A stretch of 64,000 nt of DNA. Source: an uncultured Arthrobacter sp. (lineage in GTDB: Bacteria > Actinomycetota > Actinomycetes > Actinomycetales > Micrococcaceae). Below, piece by piece: positions 1-8,230 of the stretch; position 1 is the stretch's first letter; each line of letters opens with the position of its first letter. Both the position numbers and the translations under genes were made by a program. The notes beneath the pieces are model-generated. The model was not told where the DNA came from. It made no database searches and worked only from the letters and a program-made list of their open reading frames with translations. The stretch is taken from positions 310,001 through 374,000 of the forward strand of contig NZ_CANLSZ010000001.1 in the NCBI RefSeq assembly GCF_947493765.1. Direction: 5' to 3'.

Positions 1-1135
1 CTGCGCGCTTCGACATCCGCACCGACGCGCCGTCCCTGACCAGATTCACCAGCTGACCGATCAGCACCTCGACGGCGTCGGGATCGTCTCCCAGTGCCGC
101 GGCTGCGGCCTTGAGCCGGGCGACGTACCCGTGGTGGTCCGCCCCCAGCATGATGATGTTGAGATCGAAGCCCCGACGACGCTTGTTGACGAAGTACCCG
201 ATATCGCCCGCGATGTACGCCGGGGAACCGTCGGACTTGATGACCACGCGGTCGCGATCGTCGCCGAAGTCCGTCGACCTCAGCCACCAGGCGCCGTCCT
301 CGAGGTACAGATTCCCGGAGGCCTTCAGCTGGTCCAGCAGTCCTTCCACGAAGTTGTCCTGGAACAGGGAGTGCTCGTGGAAGTAGACGTCGAAGTCGAC
401 GCCGAAGTCGTGCAGCGACGCCTTGATGTCACCGAACATCGCATCGACGCCCAGTGCGCGGAAGCGCTCGATGGCCTCGTCCCGCTCGAGATCCAGGATG
501 CCCGGTTCCGCCGCGAGGACCCGCTGGGCGATGTCGACGATGTACTGGCCCGCGTAGCCGTCCTCCGGTGCGCCCTGACCCGTCGCCGACGCGTACAGCG
601 AGCGCGCGAACCGTTCGGTCTGGGCGCCGTGGTCGTTGAAGTAGTACTCCCGCGTCACACTGGCACCCTGGGACTGGAGGATGCGGGCCAGGGCATCCCC
701 CACGGCCGCCCAGCGCGTGCCACCGATGTGGATGGGGCCGGTGGGGTTGGCGGAGACGAACTCCAGATTGATCTTCTGACCCGCGAGCGCGTCGTTCGTC
801 CCGTAGGCCGGGCCGGCCTCGACGATGGTGCGCGCGAGCTCGCCGGCGGCACCGACGTCGAGCGTGATGTTCAGGAAACCGGGGCCGGCGATGTCGACGC
901 TCTTGACGCCGTCGATCCCCGCCAGGCGAGCACTGAGCAGCTGCGCGAACTCGCGCGGATTCATCCCCGCCTTCTTGCCGAGCTGCAGGGCGATGTTCGT
1001 GGCCCAGTCGCCGTGCTCGCGATTCTTCGGTCGCTCCACGCGGACCTCCGAGGGCAGCTCGATGCTGATGTCGCCGGCGTCGACGGCGGCCCGGAGGCAT
1101 GCGGAGATGGCTGAGGAAAGTTCATCGGGAGTCAC
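1..1135 (-). CDS. argS: Arginyl-tRNA synthetase, 5' part (C-terminus lies left of the window)
   Basis: Charges tRNA-Arg in the cytoplasm. The visible 378 residues begin with a GTG codon ([10 protein letters not shown]) and contain the ArgS N-terminal additional domain, the class I signature in its actinobacterial form ([17 protein letters not shown]), and, at the very edge of the window, the KMSKS-like loop (RMSKRA). The anticodon-binding domain is cut off. The start is the only plausible in-frame one: a GGAGGA run directly abuts the GTG with no spacer, and the nearby ATG is out of frame. It is transcribed away from the flavin redox operon to its right. Family identity is certain; the exact start is slightly unsure because of the Shine-Dalgarno spacing. 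Confidence 0.95.
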   Translation of the reverse strand, partial: MTPDELSSAISACLRAAVDAGDISIELPSEVRVERPKNREHGDWATNIALQLGKKAGMNPREFAQLLSARLAGIDGVKSVDIAGPGFLNITLDVGAAGELARTIVEAGPAYGTNDALAGQKINLEFVSANPTGPIHIGGTRWAAVGDALARILQSQGASVTREYYFNDHGAQTERFARSLYASATGQGAPEDGYAGQYIVDIAQRVLAAEPGILDLERDEAIERFRALGVDAMFGDIKASLHDFGVDFDVYFHEHSLFQDNFVEGLLDQLKASGNLYLEDGAWWLRSTDFGDDRDRVVIKSDGSPAYIAGDIGYFVNKRRRGFDLNIIMLGADHHGYVARLKAAAAALGDDPDAVEVLIGQLVNLVRDGASVRMSKRA

Positions 1136-1339
1136 TCCTCCAGCATAGCGGCGCGGCTGCGCGGGGCCGGAGCGCGCGCCCTGCATGACGCACCTCCGGC
1201 TACCGTCCGGGACATCCTCAGGAACGAATGATGTCATGGGACTGTGGCACGACCTGCGCACGAGCACCAGAGCGTCCACGTCCCGCCGCGCGAACCACCG
1301 TCCGCCCGGGCCCGCCAGGTGATGTATCAGGAGCACCCC

Positions 1340-1891
1340 GTGACCAGAACACCCCCGACCGCCGTCCGTCCCGCAGCGCCGACCACGCCGACGTCCGTGT
1401 CGCAGTCCACGCCGCAGTCCGGCGCGCGCTTCCCGCACCACAGGCGCGCCCTCACGATGCTCGCCACCGTGTCGATCCTCGGGGCCGCAGGGTGCGCGGG
1501 AGCGGATGCTCCTGCCGACGACGCCGCCGATCCTGCCTCCGGGGCTCCTTCCGCCGACGCCCCGGCTGCGGCGAAACCCCCCGCCGCCGGACAGGTGTAC
1601 CAGGACGGCGAGTACCGCGAGACCGGCAACTACCAGTCCCCTGCCGGGCCCGAGGAGGTCGGCGTCACACTCACCCTCGAGTCGGACGTGGTGAGTGCCG
1701 TCGAGGTGGAGCCCATGCCGGACAATCCGACCACCAAGGTCTACCAGGAGCGGTTCGCCGGAGGAATCTCCGAGGCGATCGTCGGCAAGAAGCTCGACGA
1801 ACTCTCGGTGGACAGGGTGGCCGGTTCCTCCCTGACCAGTGGCGGCTTCAACGACGCCGCCGACAAGATCAAGAGCGAAGCCCGGCTCTAG
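1340..1891 (+). CDS. FMN-binding domain lipoprotein (extracytosolic flavin carrier)
   Basis: A 183-residue exported protein. The N-terminal 35 residues are Pro/Thr/Ser rich and carry an arginine pair (HHRRALTML), followed by a hydrophobic stretch and a lipobox-like ILGAAGC with Cys52. An Ala/Pro-rich linker leads into an FMN-binding (PF04205-like) domain from about residue 85 to the end. The expected flavinylation motif, usually SGAT followed by S/T residues, appears here as [10 protein letters not shown] near the C-terminus, so the acceptor position would be Ser rather than Thr. The GTG start is chosen because AGGAG lies six bases upstream; an ATG at 1244 in the same frame has no such site. 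It is the first gene of an operon with apbE and an RnfD-reductase fusion. Role as electron carrier outside the membrane is inferred from family and context. Confidence 0.8.
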   Translation: MTRTPPTAVRPAAPTTPTSVSQSTPQSGARFPHHRRALTMLATVSILGAAGCAGADAPADDAADPASGAPSADAPAAAKPPAAGQVYQDGEYRETGNYQSPAGPEEVGVTLTLESDVVSAVEVEPMPDNPTTKVYQERFAGGISEAIVGKKLDELSVDRVAGSSLTSGGFNDAADKIKSEARL

Positions 1892-2758
1892 ATGTCTTCG
1901 GCCCACTCCTTTTGCTTCGTGGCGATCGGCACGAGCTGGCGCGTGGACAGCAGCATGCCCCTGCTGCCGGAGCAGCAGGCCGGACTCCTGCGCCTCGCCG
2001 AGAACTACGACGCGCTCTACTCCAGGTTCCGCGCCGATTCGGGCATCACCCGGCTGGCGGTTACCGGCGGATCGCTGCCGCTACCGCCGCATGGCGAGGC
2101 ACTGGGCCGGCTGCTGCGCTCGCTGCACGAGCTGACGGACGGCGCCGTGTCGCCGCTGATCGGTGAACGGCTCGCCGAGCAGGGGTACGACGCCGCGTAC
2201 TCCTTCGTCCCCACGATCGCGCCCTCCCCCGCCCGGAGTTGGGACGACGTCCTGGAATGGAGCGTGGACACGGTTACCGTGCGGGAACCGGCCCTGCTCG
2301 ACGTCGGAGCCGCCGGCAAGGGCCAGCTCGTGGATCTGATGTTCGAGTACCTCGTCGCCGAGGGCCACGACGACGTGGTCGTCGATGCGAGCGGGGACCT
2401 GCGGCGGAGCGGATCCGGCTCCATCACCGTGGCTCTCGAGCATCCCTACGACGCGTCGCTGGCGATCGGGACGGTGGAGCTCGGTAGCGGCGCCCTGTGC
2501 GCCTCGGCGTCGAACCGGCGTGTCTGGGGCGACGGGCTCCACCACATCGTCGATGCGCGGACGGGGAGCTGCGTGGACACCGTCGTCGCCACCTGGGTCC
2601 TCGCCGCCGATGCCATGACCGCCGACGGTCTGTGCACCGCCCTGTTCTTCGCGGACCCCGCCGAGCTCTCGCGGTCCTTCGACTTCGACTACGTCCTGGT
2701 GTACTCGGACGGACGCGCCCGCTTCTCCGCATCCCTCCAAGGAGCCCTGTTCCCATGA
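1892..2758 (+). CDS. apbE: ApbE-family FAD:protein FMN transferase
   Basis: ApbE enzymes move FMN from FAD onto a Thr/Ser of a target protein. This 288-residue protein shows the family landmarks in order: [23 protein letters not shown], a [10 protein letters not shown] loop, [11 protein letters not shown], and the metal-site segment [16 protein letters not shown]. It begins directly after the stop codon of the FMN-binding lipoprotein gene (TAG then ATG), so the two are almost certainly co-translated, and the lipoprotein is its obvious substrate. No signal peptide or lipobox is visible at its N-terminus, unlike the exported ApbE of many Gram-negatives, suggesting that it works in the cytoplasm. 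Its stop overlaps the next start (ATGA). Confidence 0.93.
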   Translation: MSSAHSFCFVAIGTSWRVDSSMPLLPEQQAGLLRLAENYDALYSRFRADSGITRLAVTGGSLPLPPHGEALGRLLRSLHELTDGAVSPLIGERLAEQGYDAAYSFVPTIAPSPARSWDDVLEWSVDTVTVREPALLDVGAAGKGQLVDLMFEYLVAEGHDDVVVDASGDLRRSGSGSITVALEHPYDASLAIGTVELGSGALCASASNRRVWGDGLHHIVDARTGSCVDTVVATWVLAADAMTADGLCTALFFADPAELSRSFDFDYVLVYSDGRARFSASLQGALFP

Positions 2759-4266
2759 CCGCAGCACTGGACGCCCTGCTGGGACGACTGACCCTGTACC
2801 GGCTGATGCTCGCCCTGCTCCTGGTCCTCGCGGTCGAGGCATTTCTGCTCTCGGTCACGGGGCTGCTCGCCTACACGCCCGCAGAGCTCGCCGGTACCCT
2901 CGCGGCCGCGGTCGGGGGCACGTTCATCGGCACGCGTCTCATGGCCCTGATCCTGCGCCTGCGGCCTCACCAGGACTCCTCCCTCATCACGGGTCTGATC
3001 CTCTTCCTCATCATGTTCCCCTCGGACACCGCCGCCGGGCTGGGCGGCGTCCTCGCCGCAGGGGCTGCAGCGGGCACGTCGAAGTTCCTCCTGGCCTTCC
3101 GGGGCCGGCACATCGTCAACCCGGCCGCGATGGGCGCCGTCGTCGCGACCCTGTTCGGCGTGGGAGCGGCCGCCTGGTGGGTCGCCAACGCGTACATGCT
3201 GCCCGTCGTCGCGCTCGGAGCGTTCCTCATCCTCCACCGCATGCGGAAACTGTCCATGGGGGTGGTGTTCCTCGTCGTCGCCCTCGGTATCCTCGTCACG
3301 GATCTCGTCCTCGGAGGCATGGGGCTCGGGGCCGGTCTGCAGCTCGTGGTGACGTCGTACCCGGTCCTGTTCCTGCTCGGCTTCATGCTCACCGAGCCGC
3401 TCACGCTGCCGCCCCTGCGCCGGCAGCAATGGCTCTACGCTGCGATCGTGGCCGCCCTGTTCGCCCTGCAGCTCTCCGTCGGTCCGGTGTTCCTCGGCCC
3501 GGAGTACGCCCTGGTGATCGGCAATATGGTGGCCTTTTTCCTGGGCCAGCGCCGGAGTGTGCGGCTGGCCTTCTCCGGATCGCGGCAGCTCACCCGCACG
3601 AGCACGGAGCTCGTCTTCGACGCCGCTCGGCCCGTGCGGTTCAGGGCCGGCCAGTACATGGAGCTGGACCTGCCGCATCAGGGGGCGGACAGTCGCGGCA
3701 GTCGCCGGATCTTCAGCATCACCTCGGCACCCCAGCGAACCGATGCCGTGACATTCGGTCTGCGGACGTCGGAGTCCGGGAGTTCCTTCAAGAACGCGCT
3801 CCTGTCGCTGCCCGCGAGCGCCCGCGTGACCGGCACCGTCGTCGGCGGCGACTTCCTCCTGCCACGGGATGCGTCTGTGCCGCTGCTGCTCGCTGCCGGC
3901 GGTATCGGCGTGACCCCCTTCATCTCGCAACTCCGTGATCTGGCCGCCCGCGGGGAGGAGCGCGACGTCGTCCTGGTCTACGTGGTGCGGGACGATCAGG
4001 ACGTCGCGTTCCAGGACGAGCTGGTGGAGCTGGGGACCCGCGTGGTGCTGTTCAGTCCGGGTGGCCTCGGCGCTCCGGCTCTTCCACCGGCGTGGACGCG
4101 CGCCGGGGCGGAGCCGACCGCGGAGCTGCTCCTCGCCGCCGTGCCGGATCTGACGGAGCGAACGGTCCTGGTCTCGGGGGCACCGCACTTCATCCGCGAC
4201 CTCCGTCGCCTGCTCCGCGCCGCAGGCGTTTCGCGTGTGCGGACGGATGCCTTCCTGGGGTACTGA
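2755..4266 (+). CDS. RnfD/NqrB-like membrane domain fused to ferredoxin-NAD(P)+ reductase domain
   Basis: A 503-residue fusion. Residues 1-265 contain about ten hydrophobic helices with an RnfD/NqrB-like core (for example GRHIVNPAAMGAVVATL). Residues 270-503 form a flavodoxin/ferredoxin-reductase module: an FAD site RRIFSITSAP, a nucleotide-binding AAGGIGVTPFISQL and a C-terminal segment VSGAPHFIRDLRR. No covalent-flavin SGAT motif is seen in the membrane half. The architecture suggests transfer of electrons from cytoplasmic NAD(P)H through the membrane to the flavinylated lipoprotein encoded two genes upstream. The start ATG overlaps the apbE stop (ATGA). Co-occurrence of ApbE, FMN-binding proteins and membrane reductases is known; the exact substrate here is unknown. 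Confidence 0.85.
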   Translation: MTAALDALLGRLTLYRLMLALLLVLAVEAFLLSVTGLLAYTPAELAGTLAAAVGGTFIGTRLMALILRLRPHQDSSLITGLILFLIMFPSDTAAGLGGVLAAGAAAGTSKFLLAFRGRHIVNPAAMGAVVATLFGVGAAAWWVANAYMLPVVALGAFLILHRMRKLSMGVVFLVVALGILVTDLVLGGMGLGAGLQLVVTSYPVLFLLGFMLTEPLTLPPLRRQQWLYAAIVAALFALQLSVGPVFLGPEYALVIGNMVAFFLGQRRSVRLAFSGSRQLTRTSTELVFDAARPVRFRAGQYMELDLPHQGADSRGSRRIFSITSAPQRTDAVTFGLRTSESGSSFKNALLSLPASARVTGTVVGGDFLLPRDASVPLLLAAGGIGVTPFISQLRDLAARGEERDVVLVYVVRDDQDVAFQDELVELGTRVVLFSPGGLGAPALPPAWTRAGAEPTAELLLAAVPDLTERTVLVSGAPHFIRDLRRLLRAAGVSRVRTDAFLGY

Positions 4267-4296
4267 GTACTGTGACTCTTCGCCAGCGCGGCGACG

Positions 4297-4319
4297 TCCT
4301 GTCGAGGAGATCGACAGGA
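4297..4319 (+). terminator. Hairpin after the flavin redox operon
   Basis: TCCTGTCGA and TCGACAGGA form a perfect 9-bp stem with a 5-base loop, 31 bases after the operon's last stop codon. There is no T-run after it, so its role as a terminator is probable rather than shown. Confidence 0.45.
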
Positions 4320-4391
4320 AGTAGCCGTGGCTGGGTACCAGGATGGACTGCAAATGATGAAGACGGCGGCCAGCCCCTACTATGTGAAGCC

Positions 4392-4898
4392 ATGGAACTA
4401 CGGTGCCTTTCCGAACGGGATATGCCCCAGGCGCTCCTCGCCCATCAGGAACTCGCAGCAGAGGAATTCGACTTCCTTCCGGGCTACGATCCCGGGACCG
4501 AGTGGAAGGATTTTCTCGAGCTCGTAGAAGCCGCTCGCCAGGGCCGACGTCTTCCTGCCAGCCACGTCGCCGCCACATTTCTCATTGCTGAAGCCGAGAA
4601 CCACATTGTAGGACGGGTGACAATTCGCCATCGTCTGACGCCGTTCCTGCGGACCGTCGGCGGACACATCGGCTATGTCGTCCGACCCGGGTTCAGGAGA
4701 CGTGGGTACGCACAGCAAATGCTGGGGCTCGCCCTGATCGAAGCGAAGCGACTGCGCATCGATCAGGCCTTGCTGACATGCGATGCGCACAACGATGCGT
4801 CCAGAACCGTCATTGAGAAGTGCGGAGGGGTCCTCGAAGCACCACTGGAGACTGACGCTGCTATGACAATGAAGCTTCGCTACTGGATCGACACATAG
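4392..4898 (+). CDS. GNAT family N-acetyltransferase
   Basis: A 168-residue protein with the GNAT fold. The acetyl-CoA-binding stretch reads HIGYVVRPGFRRRGYAQQMLG (the R-x-x-G-x-G/A loop), followed by a C-terminal TCDAHNDASRTVIEKCGG segment that is typical of small-molecule and peptide acetyltransferases. Start ATG gives MELRCLSERDM. The reading frame is open far upstream but that part lacks family similarity and overlaps the preceding gene. Shine-Dalgarno is weak. Stands alone between the flavin operon and a tRNA gene. Substrate unknown. Confidence 0.85.
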   Translation: MELRCLSERDMPQALLAHQELAAEEFDFLPGYDPGTEWKDFLELVEAARQGRRLPASHVAATFLIAEAENHIVGRVTIRHRLTPFLRTVGGHIGYVVRPGFRRRGYAQQMLGLALIEAKRLRIDQALLTCDAHNDASRTVIEKCGGVLEAPLETDAAMTMKLRYWIDT

Positions 4899-5058
4899 GC
4901 CTTGCTGCCGGCGCGCGTACTGACGCACTCCGTCAAAGGCTGCCTCCGGCGTCGGGCTCACCTCTTCCTGCAGGATCGGCTGCCTGCCGTTTTCCCACCC
5001 ATGCGGCACCTGCTAAGCTCGACGAGTCCCATTCGGGCACGGGATCGATCCCGTCCCC

Positions 5059-5131
5059 GCCTTCGTAGCTCAGGGGATAGAGCGTCTGCCTCCGGAGCAG
5101 AAGGTCGTAGGTTCGAATCCTATCGAGGGCA
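5059..5131 (+). tRNA. tRNA-Arg (anticodon CCG)
   Basis: A 73-base cloverleaf: acceptor stem GCCTTCG pairs with CGAGGGC (one G-T), D-arm AGCTCAGGGGATAGAGC, anticodon stem TCTGC/GCAGA with loop CTCCGGA (anticodon CCG at 5092-5094), T-arm with GTTCGAATC, discriminator A. CCA is not encoded. It reads CGG codons. A strong terminator follows 20 bases later. Confidence 0.97.
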
Positions 5132-5150
5132 CACAACGACTCAGAGTTCA

Positions 5151-5187
5151 CCGCCGTCGGCCCTTGGGCAGACGGCGGTTCTGTTTT
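5151..5187 (+). terminator. Rho-independent terminator after tRNA-Arg
   Basis: CCGCCGTC and GACGGCGG form an 8-bp stem with a 12-base loop, followed by TTCTGTTTT. Correctly placed to end the tRNA transcript. Confidence 0.85.
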
Positions 5188-5204
5188 CCCGGCTGGTTCC
5201 CCCC

Positions 5205-5283
5205 GTCGATCCCATTTTTCGCCGGTGGAAGTAGGGCAGGAACCGTCGTTCCCGGCGGCAGCTGCCTGAAGAGTGGGATCGAC
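5205..5283. repeat. Palindrome-ended intergenic element, single copy (GTCGATCCCA...TGGGATCGAC)
   Basis: A 79-bp element with perfect 10-bp terminal inverted repeats (5205-5214 and 5274-5283). Inside are GGCGGCAGCTGCCTGAAGAG-like bases, close to the GGCGGCTGAA / GGCGGTTGAAGAG cores of the clusters at 9.7 and 11.9 kb. Lies between the tRNA-Arg terminator and the MFS gene. It is a member of a repeat family seen only in intergenic DNA here; function unknown. Confidence 0.7.
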
Positions 5284-5422
5284 AATCTGAGTCTGACGCC
5301 GTGAACCACCACTCCCGGACCTTCCAGCAGGATGGCGGGCACCGACGACCCGCTGAGGCGATGCTGCGTCGCGCTGGGGATCCTGCGCGGTATACAGACA
5401 TGGGGCAGGTAGCATCGGGCCC

Positions 5423-6685
5423 ATGAATCGGGGGACAGCAGCAGGCCGCACGCGATTGGGCTCGGCCCTGGCAGCAGCAGGGCTGACGAACGGGCCGATC
5501 GAGCTCCTCGACTTCCTCATCCCGCTCTGGGCCGGCATAGCCCTGCACGCCACTCCTGCCCAGGTGGGGTTCCTCGTCGCCGTCGAGCTCATCGTCTCCT
5601 TCTTCACCCGTCCGGTTGCGGGATACCTGGCCGACACCAGGAAGCGCGAAGTCGTCGCGGCCCTCGGCGCCCTCCTCTACGGGCTCTCGTGCCTGGGTTA
5701 TGCCCTGGCCGGGTCACTGTCGGTCGCCTATGGTGCAGCGGTGGTGGGCGGCCTGGGCGGTGCACTCCTCTGGGTGGCGCTCCGCGCCATGGTCGGGGAG
5801 CAGCTTCGATCGGATTCAGGAGTCTTCGCCCGCTTGATGTCCGTACAGGAAACCGGTGTGTGGATCGCTTTCGTCGCCGGTCTCCTGCTGCTGGGTCAGT
5901 TCGATTCGTTCCCACTGGTCTTCCGGGCCTGCGCCGGGGCATGCCTGATCGGCGCACTGATCCTGTTCCTCAGCCCAACCACGCCGACTGCACACCCCGC
6001 GCTTCAAGCCGACGGAACGGTCAACGACCACGAGGGTTCTCGGATCCCGGCACCGCCGGTCACCCGCAGCGCACGGGTCATGGTGCAGTCGCTGCGCCCG
6101 ATGCTCATCGCCACCGTGGTGACAGCGTTGGCCGAGACCATGGTCGCGATCCTGCTGCTCCTGCGTCTTCAGCGCGACCTGGATCTGGACGTCATCGAGA
6201 TCGCCTATGTCTTCCTTCCGGGGGCCATCGCCCTGGGAGTCCTCCCGCCGGTCCTCCACACCCTCGTCCTGCGGATCGGGCGCCGCAGAGCGATGGCCGC
6301 TGGTTCGGTCCTCAGCGGACTTTTCGCCATCTCCCTTGCCTATGCGGCCGGACCTGTGGTCGTAGCGGCCCTGTGGGTCCTGTGCGGCGTGGCCTGGGCG
6401 ATGGTGATACCGATAGAACAGGCCGTCGTGACCGAGAAGTACCCACTCCAGCTCGGGGCGGCGATGGGAATCTACACCGCCACGACGCTCATCGGCGCAG
6501 CGATAGGAGCATCGCTCGCGGGAATCCTGTACGACGTCGTGCCGTGGCCCGTCACCTGCATGGTGGCGGGCGCCATCATCCTCTCGGGCGCCGTCCTGGG
6601 TCCGTGGGCCATCACCAGACTCGGCGTCGCGGACAAACCAGCACCGAGCACTCCCGAGCCTCGGCCCACCGGTCCCGTCGCGTAA
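5423..6685 (+). CDS. MFS transporter
   Basis: A 420-residue membrane protein with twelve hydrophobic segments arranged as two six-helix halves separated by a hydrophilic loop near residues 180-220. The loop after helix 2 (PVAGYLADTRKREVVAALG) matches the major-facilitator signature between helices 2 and 3, with the second-half equivalent RIGRRRAMAAG. C-terminal tail is Pro-rich. Most similar in style to drug/metabolite exporters, but the substrate cannot be told from sequence. Upstream 135 bases hold a palindromic repeat element; downstream is a symmetric hairpin. Confidence 0.88.
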   Translation: MNRGTAAGRTRLGSALAAAGLTNGPIELLDFLIPLWAGIALHATPAQVGFLVAVELIVSFFTRPVAGYLADTRKREVVAALGALLYGLSCLGYALAGSLSVAYGAAVVGGLGGALLWVALRAMVGEQLRSDSGVFARLMSVQETGVWIAFVAGLLLLGQFDSFPLVFRACAGACLIGALILFLSPTTPTAHPALQADGTVNDHEGSRIPAPPVTRSARVMVQSLRPMLIATVVTALAETMVAILLLLRLQRDLDLDVIEIAYVFLPGAIALGVLPPVLHTLVLRIGRRRAMAAGSVLSGLFAISLAYAAGPVVVAALWVLCGVAWAMVIPIEQAVVTEKYPLQLGAAMGIYTATTLIGAAIGASLAGILYDVVPWPVTCMVAGAIILSGAVLGPWAITRLGVADKPAPSTPEPRPTGPVA

Positions 6686-6734
6686 GGGCGGTGGTCAGCC
6701 GACTGACTGCTGTAGCTCTAGTCCTGATCGCGCC

Positions 6735-6760
6735 GGTGCTCTCCGCAACGGGAGAGCACC
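6735..6760. terminator. Perfect hairpin between convergent genes
   Basis: GGTGCTCTCC and GGAGAGCACC form a perfect 10-bp stem with a 6-base loop. It sits between the MFS gene (plus) and a small minus-strand reading frame, so it may end transcription in both directions; no T-run on either side. Confidence 0.5.
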
Positions 6761-6782
6761 CGACCGAGCCAATGGGATCCGA

Positions 6783-6983
6783 CTAGAATCCCGTGCTCTC
6801 CAATCGTTCGTGGGAGATCCGCTCCCGCAGGTCGTCGTCGTTCTGCCGGGTTAGATTGGGGTGACCATCGCCGCAGTAGATGGGCTCGAGATCGAGTCGT
6901 GAACGGGGCCGGTGCCACTCAACGCGTTGCTGCGATGGCTCGCCGTCGCACACGCACCAAGTAGTAGAAGGAGAGGCGTTCAA
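6783..6983 (-). CDS. Small cysteine-containing protein, uncertain
   Basis: A 66-codon reading frame on the minus strand with codon use like real genes of this genome (mostly G or C in third position). It has a CVCDGEP motif near the start and PIYCGDGHP further on, which could form a small metal site, then a charged tail (LTRQNDDDLRERISHERLE). The only upstream start is TTG, whose codon shares its last base with the ATG of the divergent DUF981-like gene; an internal GTG at codon 11 is an alternative. No convincing Shine-Dalgarno site is seen. I do not recognise the family. It could be a real small protein or an antisense coincidence. Confidence 0.35.
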   Translation of the reverse strand: MNASPSTTWCVCDGEPSQQRVEWHRPRSRLDLEPIYCGDGHPNLTRQNDDDLRERISHERLESTGF

Positions 6984-7717
6984 TGGACGACTTCATTACA
7001 GGAGGAGACTCTGGTCTGGTCATCGACTGGACCGAGATGCCGACCTACAACACCATCATGGCGATCGCCGCTGGTGCTGGTCTCATCTTCATCGTGATGA
7101 TCGGACGCGCACTGACCCGCAATGAGCGTTTCAAGCCCGAGGGCTGGGCCCTGACGGCTGGCGTGCTCGGTTTCCTGTTGACCACGACCGGCCTGCACAT
7201 GACCCTGACCTGGCCATTCGCGCGCTACTTCCCCTTCGACAACATTGTCTTCGGCGAGCCCAGCCTCGCCTTCGGGGTGCTGCTGCTGGCAACCGCCCTG
7301 TACCTCTGGAAGCGAGGCGGCCAGATCACCGAGGCCGAGGACCAGGCTGCAGAAGCCGCGAGCGTCGCTCGTCCGCTGGGGATCTTCGTCGTCGGCCTGG
7401 GCCTGGCTCTGTTCGGGATCGCCGCGGCGGGTCTCATCTTCCAGCTGTTCGCGGCCCCTCCTGAGGAGCCCGTCGCCGGGGTCTTCGCTGCCTACCCGAT
7501 GGTCGAAGCAGTCTTCATCTCCGGGCTCTTCGCGCTCATCGGATTAGGCGCGGTGCTGTTCCCCCTCGCGCTCAACACGTTCTCGTCCCACGGGAAGCTG
7601 ACGCCCCTCGTCCGCACTGTCGGGATTCTCTGGCTTGTGACGGGAATTGTCTTCCTGCTCTTCGGAGCAATGAACTTTTACACGCATATCGGCCTGATCG
7701 TCAATACCATGCAGTAG
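6983..7717 (+). CDS. DUF981-like integral membrane protein
   Basis: A 244-residue protein with six predicted transmembrane helices, near residues 21-42, 55-77, 92-110, 130-155, 172-198 and 208-240, and a short charged loop between helices 3 and 4 (QITEAEDQAAEAAS). The pattern, including MPTYNTIMAIA at the N-terminus and FGAMNFYTHIGLI at the C-terminus, resembles the DUF981 family of uncharacterised membrane proteins. A strong ribosome-binding site (GAAGGAGAGG) precedes the ATG. Monocistronic. Function unknown. Confidence 0.75.
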   Translation: MDDFITGGDSGLVIDWTEMPTYNTIMAIAAGAGLIFIVMIGRALTRNERFKPEGWALTAGVLGFLLTTTGLHMTLTWPFARYFPFDNIVFGEPSLAFGVLLLATALYLWKRGGQITEAEDQAAEAASVARPLGIFVVGLGLALFGIAAAGLIFQLFAAPPEEPVAGVFAAYPMVEAVFISGLFALIGLGAVLFPLALNTFSSHGKLTPLVRTVGILWLVTGIVFLLFGAMNFYTHIGLIVNTMQ

Positions 7718-7768
7718 CCAGCTGTCCCTGTCAGTTCTGCCGGTAGTGGGCGGGAATCGACAGCCGTC

Positions 7769-8104
7769 CTACTCGTCGGGATGCGCGTCCGTCCTCTCGA
7801 CGTCGTCACGACCCGGCATGATCACGCCGCCCAGTGCTTCGACCGATTTGAGCAGGACCTTCGTCAGTTCCGCGTGGGGCTCGGGCACTTCGTCCGCCTC
7901 GTACTCGAACCGAATGGGCTGAGTGGGGGCCAGCCAGACGCTCATGGCAGCACGTCGCCCGTCGATCTGCCCCGAGGACCTGAGGAACAGGCCCTTGCCC
8001 GCGCGAAAGGTCATGATGATCACCGCTTGCATGGAACGCGTCAGGTTGTCCGGCATGTCAAACACCAGGTCTGTCTGGTATCCACCGATTCGTATCGCAC
8101 CCAT
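7769..8104 (-). CDS. Conserved-looking hypothetical protein, 111 aa
   Basis: Soluble 111-residue protein without recognisable domain: a mixed alpha/beta N-terminal part (TDLVFDMPDNLTRSMQAVII, AMSVWLAPTQPIRFEYEAD) and an acidic tail (GRDDVERTDAHPDE). The ATG is preceded by GGGAGG at good spacing, and codon use is typical, so I take it as real. It is convergent with the DUF981-like gene and divergent from a GNAT gene. Function unknown. Confidence 0.65.
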   Translation of the reverse strand: MGAIRIGGYQTDLVFDMPDNLTRSMQAVIIMTFRAGKGLFLRSSGQIDGRRAAMSVWLAPTQPIRFEYEADEVPEPHAELTKVLLKSVEALGGVIMPGRDDVERTDAHPDE

Positions 8105-8182
8105 AACAGCGTCCTCCCGTTAGCCCGTTACCTGCGTACGCCGAGAGTAGGCGGTTCTCGAGGTGAGCGGGAGTGCATCGAT

Positions 8183-8215
8183 CACCGTCCACCGTCCACC
8201 GTCCACCGTCCACCG
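8183..8215. repeat. Heptanucleotide tandem repeat (CACCGTC)4 plus partial copy
   Basis: Four perfect CACCGTC units and a fifth CACCG, ending 15 bases before the ATG of the downstream GNAT gene and within the divergent intergenic region. A 7-base unit is not a multiple of three, and slippage would change promoter or leader spacing. Confidence 0.9.
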
Positions 8216-8230
8216 GGCAGACTGATCGGT

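Noticed and set aside
4092-4391. Long N-terminal extension of the GNAT protein at 4392
   Set aside because: The in-frame extension overlaps the reductase gene and lacks any GNAT similarity; the family N-terminus begins at the ATG at 4392.
5059-5131. tRNA-Arg as an integration site for the following accessory region
   Set aside because: I found no second copy of the tRNA 3' end downstream, and no integrase.
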